In this document: one piece after another, positions 9,022 through 18,654 of the stretch | Layout of the letters: each line of letters starts with the position of its first letter | How positions within the stretch are numbered: the first letter of the stretch is position 1 | From: Oscillibacter valericigenes | Lineage (GTDB): Bacteria > Bacillota > Clostridia > Oscillospirales > Oscillospiraceae | Assembly (NCBI RefSeq): GCF_021531915.1 | Contig: NZ_JAFBIV010000002.1 | Coordinates: 186,001-250,000, forward strand | Direction: 5' to 3' | DNA length: 64,000 nt | Made by a program: the position numbers and the translations under genes | Notes under the pieces: model-generated | Told to the model about the DNA's origin: nothing | The model's database searches: none | What the model saw: the letters and a program-made list of their open reading frames with translations, nothing else

Positions 9022-11079
9022 TTAAGCCTTTTCGGTCTTTTTCGCAGCAGCCCGCTGGAGCAGGATGATACTGACTACCACCGCCAGGCCGATCACGTCG
9101 GTCAGGGTGCCGGGGATCATCATGCACAGGCCACCGGCGGCCAGGACCACGCGGAACAGAGGATTGATGTTCCGGTACAGGAAGCCGTTCAGAGCCGCGG
9201 CCACGCCGAACAGGCCCACCAGGGAGCTGAGAACGATCTGGACCACCTGGACAGGCGTGGTGTTGATGAACAGCATGGCCGGATTCAGGGCGAAGATGTA
9301 GGGCACGATGAAGGCCGCGATGGCCAGCTTTGTGGCATTCAAAGCCGTCTTCATGGGCGGTGCCTTGGCGATGGCGCTGCCGGCGTAGGCCGCCAGGGCC
9401 ACGGGAGGCGTGATATCGGCCACAATGCCGAAGTAGAACACGAAGAAGTGGGCCGCCAGCATGGGGATGCCGATCTGGTCGCTCATGAGGATGGGCGCGC
9501 AGGTGGAGGCCATGATGCAGTAGTTGGCGGTGGTGGGGACACCCATGCCCAGCACGATGCAGCACAGCATGGTCAGGAACAGGGCGATGATCGCCATGCC
9601 GCCGGACAGGGACACGATGCCCCGCAGGATGGTGTTGGCAAGGCCCGTGGAGGTGATGCAGCCCGCCACGATACCGGCCATGGCGCAGGCGGCCGCCACG
9701 GTGATGGTGCCCTTGCCGCCGGCCTCCAGGGCGTCGACGATCTTGGGCAGGGAGATGCTCTCCGCCCCGCTGTCCCGGCGAACCAGGGACATGACCAGAT
9801 GCCGGCCAAAGCTCTCACCGGCCCGGCTGGCCGTGACGGCGTTGATGATGTTGCCGATCAGGCCCACCGCAATGGTGACGATGATGGCGATGGCGGCGGA
9901 AGACTGCATGGTGCGGGTGCCGTTGGAAACCAGCACCACCAGGATCACCAGGGGCGCCAGCAGGTAGATCTTCTTGATGAGAACGCTGAACTTGGGCAGT
10001 TCCTCCTTGGGGATGCCCTTCAGACCCAGCTTCTTGGCCTCCAGATGGACCGCCATGAAAATACCGGTAAAATACAGTGCGGCGGGCAGGATCGCCAGAA
10101 GGGCGATCCTGGCATAGGGGATACCGGTGTACTCCGCCATCAGGAAGGCGGCGGCGCCCATGATGGGGGGCATGATCTGGCCGCCGGTAGAGGCGGCAGC
10201 CTCCACGGCGCCGGCGAACTCGCCCCGGTAACCGGTCTTCTTCATCATGGGGATGGTGACGGAGCCGGTAGTGACGGTGTTGCCCACGGAGGAGCCGGAC
10301 ACCATGCCGCACAGGGCGGAGGAGATGACGGCCACCTTGGCGGGACCGCCTGCGGCGGAGCCGGCCACACAGTTGGCCAGATTGATAAAGAAGTTGGAGA
10401 TGCCGGTGCGTTCCAGGAAGGCGCCGAAGATAATGAACACCACGATGTACTTCTGGCAGACGTTGATGGGGGTACCCATGACGCCGTTGGTGGTGAAGAA
10501 CAGGTCATAGAGTACCTTGCCGAAACGGACGTTAGCAAAGGTGTAGACCAGCAGGCAGCCCACCACACACAGGATGGGCAGGCCCACGCTGCGGCGGCAG
10601 AGCTCCACCAGGGTCAGGATACCGATCACCGCCATGGCCAGCATCAGGGCGTCCTTGGACAGGACCGTGTAGCTGGTGTTGACGATCTTGTTAGCATTGA
10701 AGGCAAAATAGAAAAAGGGCAGGCAGCCCACCACCATAATGATGATGTCATACCAAGGCATGTAATTGACCCGGACATGGCCCCGCTTGGCGGGATAGTT
10801 CAGATAGCCGATGATAATGATCAGCGCCAGGAAAATGGTAAGGCGGAACTCCGGCAGGCTGGTGTCAAACAGGGTCAGGTACAGGCAGAACAGGGAAAAG
10901 CCGGCCATCAGGGCCTTGACAACGATCCCGGGAACACCTTCCCAAACACGGACGTTGGATTCCCTGTCATACTTTTTCATGACCTCTTCCACGTCCGCCG
11001 CAGTCCCCACGTCGGCGGAATCGGCAGGCGCCGTGGAGGTCTGGGGCGCCGTGTCCGGCTTTTTCTTCAAAAAGCTCAT
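9022..11079 (-). CDS. TRAP transporter permease, fused 4TM/12TM (TAXI family)
   Basis: A 685-residue multispanning protein in which the small DctQ-like and large DctM-like permease parts are fused, as is normal for TAXI-type TRAP systems. A soluble N-terminus of ~45 residues precedes many hydrophobic helices. The DctM core shows GMVSGSSVGNTVTTG and AAASTGGQIMPPIMGAAAF, typical of ion-coupled uptake. It uses the substrate-binding protein encoded just upstream. GAGGAGG stands seven bases before the ATG. TAXI systems often carry glutamate or dicarboxylate-like acids, but the substrate here is not identifiable. Confidence 0.95.
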   Translation of the reverse strand: MSFLKKKPDTAPQTSTAPADSADVGTAADVEEVMKKYDRESNVRVWEGVPGIVVKALMAGFSLFCLYLTLFDTSLPEFRLTIFLALIIIIGYLNYPAKRGHVRVNYMPWYDIIIMVVGCLPFFYFAFNANKIVNTSYTVLSKDALMLAMAVIGILTLVELCRRSVGLPILCVVGCLLVYTFANVRFGKVLYDLFFTTNGVMGTPINVCQKYIVVFIIFGAFLERTGISNFFINLANCVAGSAAGGPAKVAVISSALCGMVSGSSVGNTVTTGSVTIPMMKKTGYRGEFAGAVEAAASTGGQIMPPIMGAAAFLMAEYTGIPYARIALLAILPAALYFTGIFMAVHLEAKKLGLKGIPKEELPKFSVLIKKIYLLAPLVILVVLVSNGTRTMQSSAAIAIIVTIAVGLIGNIINAVTASRAGESFGRHLVMSLVRRDSGAESISLPKIVDALEAGGKGTITVAAACAMAGIVAGCITSTGLANTILRGIVSLSGGMAIIALFLTMLCCIVLGMGVPTTANYCIMASTCAPILMSDQIGIPMLAAHFFVFYFGIVADITPPVALAAYAGSAIAKAPPMKTALNATKLAIAAFIVPYIFALNPAMLFINTTPVQVVQIVLSSLVGLFGVAAALNGFLYRNINPLFRVVLAAGGLCMMIPGTLTDVIGLAVVVSIILLQRAAAKKTEKA

Positions 11080-11128
11080 ATATTGGCCTCCTCTTAGCGA
11101 TTATTTAACACTCTCTCATAGCACAAGG

Positions 11129-11157
11129 GACTGCGGCGGAAAATCCGCCGCAGTCCG
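11129..11157 (-). other. Intercistronic hairpin between TAXI binding protein and permease
   Basis: A 13-bp perfect stem GGACTGCGGCGGA / TCCGCCGCAGTCC with a 3-base loop and no T-run. Such hairpins commonly protect the upstream mRNA part so that the binding protein is made in excess; that role here is inference. Confidence 0.7.
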
Positions 11158-11177
11158 TTGGTCATGCAGTCAGCTGC

Positions 11178-12128
11178 TTACTTGGTGGGGACGGTAATGC
11201 CCTTCTCGCTGAAATACTTGGCAGCGCCGGGATGATAAGGAACGGCGGTGACGGAGGAGGCGAAGTCCAGGCTCAACTCGTTCTTCTTGTCATGGGCCAG
11301 GGTGTCGATGCTCTCGAAGATACCGGAGACCACATTGTAGATGTCGTCGTCCTTCACATCGTTGTTGGCGATGATGACGGCACCCACGGCCACGGTGGTG
11401 GCGTCATGCTCCAGACCGTAAGCGGCGGCGGGGATGACGTTTTTGCTGTAATAGGGAGAAGCGGCGATCAGCTTCTCGATGTGAGCGTCGTCCAGCTCCA
11501 CCACGTACACGTCGCGGGTAGCGGCCAGAGAGGTAACAGCGGTGGTGGGAGCGCCGGCCACGATGAAGGCAGCGTCGATCTTGCCGTCCTGCAGGGCCTC
11601 GGCGCTGTCGCCGAAGGACTGGTAGGTGGGCTTAATGTCATCCAGGGTCAGATCATAGGCGCCCAGCACGTCCAGAGCGTTGAAGTACACGCCGGAGCCG
11701 GAGTCACCGACGGACACGTTCTTGCCCTTCAGATCGGCAACGGTCTTGATGGAGGGATCCAGGGTGATGATCTGGACCTGCTCCATGTACAGGGCAGCCA
11801 CAGTGGAGAAGCTGTCGATCTTGCCGGCCTCGGCAAACAGGTTGGTACCGTTATAGGCATACGCCATAACGTCGGACTGGACGAAGCCCAGCTGAGCGTC
11901 GCCGGCAGCCATGGCCTCGATGTTGGCCTTGGAGCCCTTGCCCACGATGGCGGTCACAGTGGTGTCGGTGTTGTCGCTGATCTGACCGGCCAGAACACTG
12001 CCAAAGCCATAGTAAGTACCCTGGTCACCGCCGGTGGTGAAGGTCAGCTCGGTCTTCTTGCCGCCGCAGCCGGCCAGCGTGGCAGTCATGGTCAAAACAA
12101 CCAGCATCAGAGCAAAAAACTTCTTCAT
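11178..12128 (-). CDS. TAXI family TRAP transporter solute-binding lipoprotein
   Basis: A 316-residue lipoprotein. The signal peptide ends in lipobox LAGC (Cys about residue 21), followed by the TAXI start FTTGGDQGTYYGFGSVLAG, which resembles the family pattern of an early glycine-rich loop. It captures the solute outside the membrane and delivers it to the fused permease downstream. GAGGATGTTACT stands before the ATG. The gene has its own strong promoter and a protective hairpin after it, consistent with high expression. Confidence 0.93.
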   Translation of the reverse strand: MKKFFALMLVVLTMTATLAGCGGKKTELTFTTGGDQGTYYGFGSVLAGQISDNTDTTVTAIVGKGSKANIEAMAAGDAQLGFVQSDVMAYAYNGTNLFAEAGKIDSFSTVAALYMEQVQIITLDPSIKTVADLKGKNVSVGDSGSGVYFNALDVLGAYDLTLDDIKPTYQSFGDSAEALQDGKIDAAFIVAGAPTTAVTSLAATRDVYVVELDDAHIEKLIAASPYYSKNVIPAAAYGLEHDATTVAVGAVIIANNDVKDDDIYNVVSGIFESIDTLAHDKKNELSLDFASSVTAVPYHPGAAKYFSEKGITVPTK

Positions 12129-12179
12129 AGTAACATCCTCTTTTCCTTTTTAATACGGGGGTCGATGCATTACTTGCAC

Positions 12180-12208
12180 ATCATACCGCAACCGCTGTCA
12201 TTTTTCAA
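12180..12208 (-). promoter_or_regulatory. Promoter of the TAXI-TRAP operon
   Basis: Minus-strand TTGAAA, 17-base spacer, TATGAT about 50 bases before the start codon. Confidence 0.8.
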
Positions 12209-12259
12209 GTCTTTTTTCACATTTCCAGAGATTTTCTGCAAGTACATTCGCTTTATCCT

Positions 12260-12749
12260 GCATTTTCTTTAACCGGATAAGGTTTTAAAGTCTCAAGCCA
12301 CCTCAGAGGTAGTATCTTTACACAACTCTTCCGGTCCTCCCCGCCGTCGGTTTGGGCAAATCGACGGCAGGTGACTTTCAGCGGATGGTCAGCAGTCTGC
12401 CTCCTATCATATCCGGAATTTTGGAGCCGGGGCTGATGTTCAGATGCCGGTCTCCCCGCAGCCCGGGCGAAGTCACACAGCCGCAAACGGGATGGATAGC
12501 GTCAGCGCTGTGCGGAAAATGCCGTATGTATCCTCACAGAAACAGGCCGCGATGGTCCGAAAGCACCTCCTCTTCACGATCCATGCAGCAGAAATATGAT
12601 ATAGAGTATACGCTCTTCGATTCATCCCATGCAACGACTTTCCCCCGACCCTTCTCATTTTCGGAGGTGACGCCAGATTCTTTCTTCTGCCGTCAAAAAG
12701 TTTTATCTATTATTCAAGACATTTGTCCGCTATGTGCGCACGCTTCTTT
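12260..12749. other. Intergenic stretch with no recognised gene
   Basis: About 490 bp between the TRAP promoter and the thrS terminator. Frames exist on both strands but have no family-like sequence, no ribosome-binding site and unusual composition. I see no RNA gene. Confidence 0.5.
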
Positions 12750-12790
12750 ATAAAAGACACCGCACCCAGATCGGGTGCGGTGTCTTTTAT
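12750..12790 (-). terminator. Terminator of thrS
   Basis: An 18-bp stem ATAAAAGACACCGCACCC / GGGTGCGGTGTCTTTTAT with a 5-base loop directly after thrS. Confidence 0.92.
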
Positions 12791-12795
12791 GCATC

Positions 12796-14592
12796 TTACT
12801 TCTTCGCTTTGGAGTCCACCACGTCCTTCAGCAGGGCGTTGAAGGCCTCGAAGGTCATGGCGCCCAGGTCGCCGTCGGCGCGGTGACGGGGAGACACGGT
12901 GCCGTTCTCCATATCCCGGTCGCCCACCACCAGCATATAGGGGACTTTCTCCAGTTGAGCCTCGCGGATCTTCTTGCCGATCTTCTCGTTGCGGTAGTCC
13001 ACCTCCACGCGGTAGCCCTGCTCCGTCAGCTTGCGGGCCAGGTCGGCGCAGTAATCGGCGGCGCGGTCGGTGACGGGCAGGAAACGGACCTGCTCGGGGG
13101 CCATCCAGGTGGGCAGGGCGCCGGCATACTCCTCGATCAGGTAGGCCAGGGTCCGCTCGTAGCAGCCCAGAGAGGTGCGGTGCAGAATATAGGGCAGAGC
13201 CTTTTCACCGTTCTCGTCGATATAGTACATGCCAAAGCGCTCCGCCAGCAGCATGTCGATCTGGATGGTGACCAGAGTGTCCTCCTTGCCGTAGACGTTC
13301 TTGTACTGAATGTCCAGCTTGGGGCCGTAGAAGGCGGCTTCGTCGATGCCGATGGTATACTCCAGGCCCAGGTCGTCCAGGATCTGGCCCATGACCCGCT
13401 GGGCCTCCTCCCACTGCTCGGCGGTACCCTCATACTTGTTGTTGGGGTTGGCGGGGTCCCACTGGGAGAACCGGAAGGTGCACTTGTCCAGCATGCCCAC
13501 GGTGCCCAGGAAGTACTTGCACAGGTCCAGGCAGTTCTTGAACTCCTCCTCCAGCTGGTCGGGACGGACGATATTATGACCCTCGGAGATGGTGAACTGG
13601 CGGACGCGGATCAGGCCGTGCATCTCGCCGGAGTCCTCGTTGCGGAACAGGGTGGAGGTCTCACCCAGCCGCATGGGCAGATCCCGGTAGGAGCGCTGGC
13701 GGTTCAGATAGACCTGATACTGGAAGGGGCAGGTCATAGGACGCATGGCGAAGCACTCCTTGCTCTCGTCATGAGGATCGCCGATGATGAACATGCCGTC
13801 CAGATAGTGGTCCCAGTGACCGGAGATCTTGAAGAACTCACGCTTGGCCATCAGCGGGGTCTTGGTCAGCAGGTAGCCGGCCTTCTGTTCGGTATCCTCC
13901 ACCCAGCGTTGCAGCAGCTGCACCACCCGGGCGCCCTTGGGCAGCAGCACCGGCAGGCCCTGGCCCAGAGTATCCACGGTGGTGAAATACTCCAGCTCAC
14001 GGCCCAGCTTGTTGTGGTCCCGCTTCAGGGCCTCCTCCCGCTGCTTCAGGTACTCGTCCAGCTCGTCCTTCTTGGGGAAGGCCACGCCGTAGATGCGCTG
14101 CAGCATCTTGCGGTTGGAGTCGCCGCGCCAGTAAGCGCCGGTGGCGGAGGTCAGCTTGATGCCGTTGCCCTTGATGCGGCCGGTGGAATCCAGGTGGGGA
14201 CCGGCGCACAGGTCGGTGAAGTCACCCTGCTTGTAGAAGGAGATGACGGCGTCTTCGGGCAGGTCGTTGATCAGCTCCACCTTGTAGGGCTCTTTCTTCT
14301 CCTCCATGAACTTGACGGCCTCTTCCCGGGGCAGCTCGAAGCGCTCCAGCTTCAGCTTCTCCTTGCAGATCTTCCGCATCTCGGCCTCCAGGGCCTCCAG
14401 ATCCTCGGGGGTGAAGGGGCGGGGGGTATCGAAGTCATAATAGAAGCCGTTCTCAATGCTGGGGCCGATGGCCAGCTTGACCTCGGGGTGCAGGCGCTTC
14501 ATGGCCTGGGCCAGCACGTGAGAGCAGGTGTGCCAATAGGTGCGGCGGTACTGCTCGTTCTCAAAGGAATACTGGTTGTTTTCTTCGGACAT
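12796..14592 (-). CDS. thrS: Threonyl-tRNA synthetase
   Basis: Charges tRNA-Thr. The 598-residue protein begins in the editing domain (HTCSHVLAQAM, the HxxxH pair, and LCAGPHL). It continues with the class II core: motif 2 FRNEDSGEMHG, zinc Cys in MRPMTCPF, motif 3 region HRTSLGCYERTLAYL, and a C-terminal anticodon-binding domain ending VDSKAKK. The usual N-terminal TGS domain (~60 residues) is absent, which explains the shorter length. GGAGGAATTTTT stands before the ATG, and no longer in-frame extension resembling TGS is visible. It is controlled by the T-box upstream. Confidence 0.97.
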   Translation of the reverse strand: MSEENNQYSFENEQYRRTYWHTCSHVLAQAMKRLHPEVKLAIGPSIENGFYYDFDTPRPFTPEDLEALEAEMRKICKEKLKLERFELPREEAVKFMEEKKEPYKVELINDLPEDAVISFYKQGDFTDLCAGPHLDSTGRIKGNGIKLTSATGAYWRGDSNRKMLQRIYGVAFPKKDELDEYLKQREEALKRDHNKLGRELEYFTTVDTLGQGLPVLLPKGARVVQLLQRWVEDTEQKAGYLLTKTPLMAKREFFKISGHWDHYLDGMFIIGDPHDESKECFAMRPMTCPFQYQVYLNRQRSYRDLPMRLGETSTLFRNEDSGEMHGLIRVRQFTISEGHNIVRPDQLEEEFKNCLDLCKYFLGTVGMLDKCTFRFSQWDPANPNNKYEGTAEQWEEAQRVMGQILDDLGLEYTIGIDEAAFYGPKLDIQYKNVYGKEDTLVTIQIDMLLAERFGMYYIDENGEKALPYILHRTSLGCYERTLAYLIEEYAGALPTWMAPEQVRFLPVTDRAADYCADLARKLTEQGYRVEVDYRNEKIGKKIREAQLEKVPYMLVVGDRDMENGTVSPRHRADGDLGAMTFEAFNALLKDVVDSKAKK

Positions 14593-14623
14593 AAAAATTC
14601 CTCCTTGTCATAAGGGGCAAGAT

Positions 14624-14875
14624 GAAAAAATCCCACCCCTGAAAGATCAGGGGTGAGATACGAAAAACGTATTCCACGGTTCCACCCTGCTTACGGTCCT
14701 CAGACCGTCGCTCGTGTCCTCTGTAACGGGAGGTCCCGTCCCAGCCTACATATCGGTGGGCGGCTCCAAGGCGGTGACTGGTTTCGGTTCCGACAAGAGC
14801 CGTTTGCAGCCAACGGCGGCTCCTCTCTGATGTCTTTCCCGGACAGCGTCCTTTTCAAGGCCTTTTTCAAATCGG
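14624..14875 (-). promoter_or_regulatory. T-box riboswitch controlling thrS
   Basis: The leader carries the T-box sequence AGGGTGGAACCGTGG (complement of 14674-14688). A terminator stem CACCCCTGA/TCAGGGGTG (14634-14655) with a T-run follows, just before thrS. Uncharged tRNA-Thr is expected to favour the antiterminator. An ACC codon at 14780-14782 in GAAACCAG is a candidate specifier; I did not fold stem I, so this is tentative. Confidence 0.9.
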
Positions 14876-14880
14876 AATTT

Positions 14881-14909
14881 ATGATAACACTTGCTTTTGT
14901 TCCTGTCAA
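14881..14909 (-). promoter_or_regulatory. Promoter of the thrS T-box leader
   Basis: Minus-strand TTGACA, 17-base spacer, TATCAT. Confidence 0.85.
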
Positions 14910-14957
14910 GAGGACAAATCTCACGAAAATGGTACATTTTCGCAAGTATCCGGTCCG

Positions 14958-15479
14958 TCAGATGGATTGGATGACATCCTTATTCTTCACAAAATATTCC
15001 ACGCCGGAATACAGGGTCGTCAGGGTGATGACCCAGCCACAGATGGTGTTCAGAACGGCGGGAATGGGCAGGAACATCACCACGATGCACACCATGGTGG
15101 AGGCGGTCTTTACCTTGCCGGACCAACCGGCGGCGATCACCCGGCCCTTGTCGCTGGCGATCATCCGCAGGCCGCTGACAGCGAATTCCCGGCAGATGAC
15201 GATCAGCAGCATCCAGGCCGCCATCTGGCCGTTCTCCACGAACCACAGCATGGCCGCCGTCACCAGCATCTTGTCCGCCAAGGGGTCGGCGAACTTGCCG
15301 AAGTCCGTCACCAGGTTGTACTTCCGGGCGATCTTGCCGTCCAGCATGTCCGTCAGACTGGCGATGATGAAGATGGCCAGGGCCACCCAGGTGGCGCCGG
15401 GGAAGCCCCAATACAGCACCAGCATGAACACAGGGATCAATATAATGCGCAAAAGCGTCAGTTTATTAGGCAGATTCAT
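14958..15479 (-). CDS. pgsA: CDP-diacylglycerol-glycerol-3-phosphate 3-phosphatidyltransferase
   Basis: A 173-residue membrane enzyme of phosphatidylglycerol synthesis. It has the full CDP-alcohol phosphotransferase motif: DGKIAR, then Gly, then Asp and Asp in FGKFADPLADK (about residues 47-70). About five hydrophobic helices are present. AGGAGGAACTT stands before the ATG. It is the last gene of the recA-recX-rimO-pgsA run, a common clostridial order. Confidence 0.96.
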   Translation of the reverse strand: MNLPNKLTLLRIILIPVFMLVLYWGFPGATWVALAIFIIASLTDMLDGKIARKYNLVTDFGKFADPLADKMLVTAAMLWFVENGQMAAWMLLIVICREFAVSGLRMIASDKGRVIAAGWSGKVKTASTMVCIVVMFLPIPAVLNTICGWVITLTTLYSGVEYFVKNKDVIQSI

Positions 15480-15496
15480 AAGTTCCTCCTGCTTTC

Positions 15497-16819
15497 TCAG
15501 ACCATCTCACCCGTCAGCTCGCCGTCCATGGTGCCGGTGAGCCGGACGTTCACGAAGGTACCAGGGGCTATCTCTTCCTCGGCGGTGAAGTAAATGCGGC
15601 CGTCGATATCCGGGGACTCGGCGTAGCTGCGGCCGAAGAACATCTGGGCCTGACTGTCGAAGCCCTCGCAGAGGACCTCCCGCTGGGTGCCCAGCACGGA
15701 CTCGTTGTAGTCGTCGATGATGTCGGACTGGACGTCCACCGCCAGCTCCGCACGGCGCTTGGCCTCCTCGGTGTCCACATGGTCCATCTGCGCCGCCTTG
15801 GTACCCTCCTCCGGGGAGAAGGGGAACACGCCGGCCCGCTCGATGCGGACCTCCCGCAAGAATTCGCACAGCTCTTCGAAAGCCGCCTCGTCCTCATAGG
15901 GCAGGCCGGTGATCAGGCTGGTCCGCAGCACCAGACCGGGGATGCGTTGGCGCAGCTTTGCCAGCATGGTCGTCAAAGATACCTTGGTATCCCGGCGGTT
16001 CATGGCCTTCAAAATGGTGTCGTTGCAGTGCTGGATGGGAATGTCCAGATAGGGCAAAATCTTGGGTTCCGCCGCGATGGTGTCGATCAGCTCGTCGGTG
16101 ATCTCATCGGGATACAGGTAGTGGAGTCGGATCCAGTGGAAGTCCAACTTGCACAGTTCTTTCAGGAGCTTCGCCAGCTGGTGCTCGCCGTTCAGGTCCG
16201 TACCGTAGCGGGTGATGTCCTGGGCGATGACCAGCAGCTCCTGTACCCCGGCAGAGGCCAGCTCGGCGGCCTCGTCCAGCAGCTCATTCATGGGGCGGCT
16301 GCGGTACTTGCCCCGCAGGGCGGGGATCACGCAGTAGGCGCAGTGGTTGTCGCAGCCCTCGGCGATGCGGAGATAGGCATACCAGGGCGGCGTGGACAGG
16401 ATGCGCTCACCGCTCTGGTTGGCGGTGTGGATGTTGCCGATGTGGCAGGGCCGCAGGCCCTGTTCCATGACCTCCACAATGGCCCCGGCAATGTCGTCGT
16501 AGCTGCCGGTACCCAGGATGCCGTCCACTTCCGGCAGTTCCTTCAGCACATCCTCCTTGTACCGCTGTGCCATGCAGCCGGTGACGAGAATTTTCTTCAC
16601 CTGGCCGGCCTTTTTCAGCTCGGCCATCTCCAGGATGTTGTCGATGGCCTCCTCACAGGCGGAGGCCAGGAAGCCGCAGGTGTTGACCACCACCACGTCG
16701 CAGCCCTCGGGAGCGGCCTGGATGTGGTAGCCCGCAGCCTGGCAGGTTGCCATCATCTGCTCGCAGTTCACCTGGTTCTTGGCGCACCCCAGGGAAATGA
16801 ATGATACGTTATAACTCAA
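15497..16819 (-). CDS. rimO: Ribosomal protein S12 methylthiotransferase RimO
   Basis: A radical-SAM enzyme that adds a methylthio group to an Asp of ribosomal protein S12. The N-terminal UPF0004 domain has Cys12, Cys48 and Cys82 for one Fe-S cluster. The radical-SAM motif CDNHCAYC places cysteines at 156, 160 and 163. A C-terminal TRAM domain ends the 440-residue protein. SLGCAKNQVN at 9-18 is typical of RimO rather than MiaB. The start is a TTG with GGAGG eight bases upstream. Confidence 0.96.
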   Translation of the reverse strand: MSYNVSFISLGCAKNQVNCEQMMATCQAAGYHIQAAPEGCDVVVVNTCGFLASACEEAIDNILEMAELKKAGQVKKILVTGCMAQRYKEDVLKELPEVDGILGTGSYDDIAGAIVEVMEQGLRPCHIGNIHTANQSGERILSTPPWYAYLRIAEGCDNHCAYCVIPALRGKYRSRPMNELLDEAAELASAGVQELLVIAQDITRYGTDLNGEHQLAKLLKELCKLDFHWIRLHYLYPDEITDELIDTIAAEPKILPYLDIPIQHCNDTILKAMNRRDTKVSLTTMLAKLRQRIPGLVLRTSLITGLPYEDEAAFEELCEFLREVRIERAGVFPFSPEEGTKAAQMDHVDTEEAKRRAELAVDVQSDIIDDYNESVLGTQREVLCEGFDSQAQMFFGRSYAESPDIDGRIYFTAEEEIAPGTFVNVRLTGTMDGELTGEMV

Positions 16820-16861
16820 GTCTGTATCCTCCGATACATTGATATTTCAATCGCAGAGTCC

Positions 16862-17482
16862 TCAATCCTCCCAGGTTTCGGACCCCAGCCGGCTCCACGC
16901 CGCTTTCACGTTGCCCCATGAATAGCCCCGGCGCAGGAGGGCGTCACTCAGACGCTTTTTTGTCTTTTCATCCGGTGCCTGGCCCCGCAGCTTGCTCCTC
17001 AGGAAGCGGTCGATCTGTTCGCCGGTGTCCGGAAGCTGGTCCAGGGCGTCCTCCCACAGTTCCCGGGGGATTCCTTTTTCATACAGCTTCTGGCGAACAT
17101 AGGCGGGACCATAGCCCATTTCGCCGTAGTGCCGCGCCAACAGGGCAGCGTAGTCGGCATCGTTGATGGCCCCAATGGCCTCCAGCCATTCGGCGGCGTA
17201 ACGGGCCTCTGTCTCGGAGGCCCCCTTTTCCTGCAGCTTTTTCTCCAGAGAAGCCCGGCTCATAGCCCGCTTGCCGATCAGATCTGCCGCCGTGGCCTTC
17301 ACATTGGAGACGCCCGCCGCCTCTTTCAGCCTTGCCAGAGTCGCTTCATTCAGGTCATCCCCGGCCCGCAGGCCGAAGTCCAACAGCTCCTGCTCCGTGA
17401 TTTTCAGGCAGGCGCCGTCCTCCAGAAACACCAGCACCCGGCCCCGCTTATGCCTGGAGGCCTCGATGCGCTCAATCCTCAT
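16862..17482 (-). CDS. recX: RecX regulatory protein
   Basis: RecX binds and modulates RecA filaments. The ~206-residue protein has the three-helix RecX repeats, for example [15 protein letters not shown] and [16 protein letters not shown]. The ATG at 17482 overlaps the recA 3' end by 11 bases, so translation is coupled to recA. A GTG six codons earlier is possible but less likely. Confidence 0.93.
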   Translation of the reverse strand: MRIERIEASRHKRGRVLVFLEDGACLKITEQELLDFGLRAGDDLNEATLARLKEAAGVSNVKATAADLIGKRAMSRASLEKKLQEKGASETEARYAAEWLEAIGAINDADYAALLARHYGEMGYGPAYVRQKLYEKGIPRELWEDALDQLPDTGEQIDRFLRSKLRGQAPDEKTKKRLSDALLRRGYSWGNVKAAWSRLGSETWED

Positions 17483-18593
17483 CCTTAAAGTCGTCGGCAC
17501 TGACGTCCACGGCCTTGCCGGCGGTCCTGCCCGCGGCCTTGGCAGCGGCGATGCGGGACTGGTTGCTCATGAGCTTGTCAAAGTTGGCCCGGATATCGGC
17601 CTCCAGCTTCTCCGCCACCTCCGGGTTGTCCTGAAGGTACTTCTTGGCGGCGTCGCGGCCCTGGCCGATGCGGGTCTCGCCGATGGAGAACCAGGAACCG
17701 GCCTTCTGGACCAGGTCCAGCTTCACACCCAGGTCCAGCAGCTCACCCTCGTGGGCGATGCCCTCGCCGTACATGATGTCGAATTCCGCCTCCCGGAAGG
17801 GGGGTGCAACCTTATTTTTGACCACCTTGGCCCGGGTGCGGCTTCCCACCACCTCGCTGCCATTTTTCAGGGCCTCGATACGACGGACGTCGATGCGGAC
17901 GGAGGCGTAGAACTTTAATGCCCGGCCGCCAGTGGTGACCTCCGGATTGCCGTACATGACGCCTACCTTCTCGCGGAGCTGGTTGATGAAGATGACGATG
18001 GTGTTGGTCTTGCCGATGGCGCCGGTGAGCTTCCGCAGGGCCTGGCTCATGAGCCGGGCGTGGAGGCCCACATAGCTGTCGCCCATCTCGCCCTCGATCT
18101 CCGCCCGGGGCACCAGAGCCGCCACAGAGTCCACCACGATGACGTCGATGGCGCCGGAGCGGACGAGAGCCTCGGTGATCTCCAGGGCTTGCTCACCTGT
18201 GTCCGGTTGGGCAATCAGCATCTCCTCCACGTTGACGCCCAGCGCGCGGGCGTAGGTGGGGTCCAGAGCGTGCTCGGCGTCCACAAAGGCCACCTCACCG
18301 CCTTTCTTCTGGGCCTCGGCCACCACATGGAGGGCCAGGGTCGTCTTACCGGAAGACTCCGGTCCGTAGATCTCGATGATACGGCCCTTGGGCAGGCCGC
18401 CGATGCCCAACGCCACATCCAACGCCAGCGATCCGGTGGGGATATAGTCCACGGCCAGATTGCTCTGATCGCCCAGGCGCATGATGGAGCCCTTGCCGTA
18501 CATCTTCTCGATCTGGGCCATGGCGGTGTCGATGGCACGCTTCTTGTCGCTGGCAGGTGCTGCCGCAGGCATGGGCGCTTTCTCTTTTGCCAT
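17472..18593 (-). CDS. recA: Recombinase RecA
   Basis: DNA strand-exchange ATPase and SOS co-protease. Walker [10 protein letters not shown] is at 77-85. The canonical stretches GSIMRLGDQ and [18 protein letters not shown] follow, with an acidic end FKDED. The length of 373 is slightly long because of an Ala/Pro-rich N-terminal extension. GGAGGACGAAATT stands before the ATG. I saw no convincing LexA box directly in front of recA; one lies at the yqhQ promoter upstream in the same transcriptional direction. Confidence 0.98.
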   Translation of the reverse strand: MAKEKAPMPAAAPASDKKRAIDTAMAQIEKMYGKGSIMRLGDQSNLAVDYIPTGSLALDVALGIGGLPKGRIIEIYGPESSGKTTLALHVVAEAQKKGGEVAFVDAEHALDPTYARALGVNVEEMLIAQPDTGEQALEITEALVRSGAIDVIVVDSVAALVPRAEIEGEMGDSYVGLHARLMSQALRKLTGAIGKTNTIVIFINQLREKVGVMYGNPEVTTGGRALKFYASVRIDVRRIEALKNGSEVVGSRTRAKVVKNKVAPPFREAEFDIMYGEGIAHEGELLDLGVKLDLVQKAGSWFSIGETRIGQGRDAAKKYLQDNPEVAEKLEADIRANFDKLMSNQSRIAAAKAAGRTAGKAVDVSADDFKDED

Positions 18594-18654
18594 AATTTCG
18601 TCCTCCTAAATCTCTATGTAAATGCTGTATAAACGTTCTTGTTAAACAAAACGA

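Noticed and set aside
12352-12753. 133-codon plus-strand frame
   Set aside because: No ribosome-binding site, no recognisable fold, and it runs into the thrS terminator.
18615-18640. LexA box directly upstream of recA (AAGAACGTTTATAC)
   Set aside because: Only the left half fits; the right half lacks GTTY at the required spacing.
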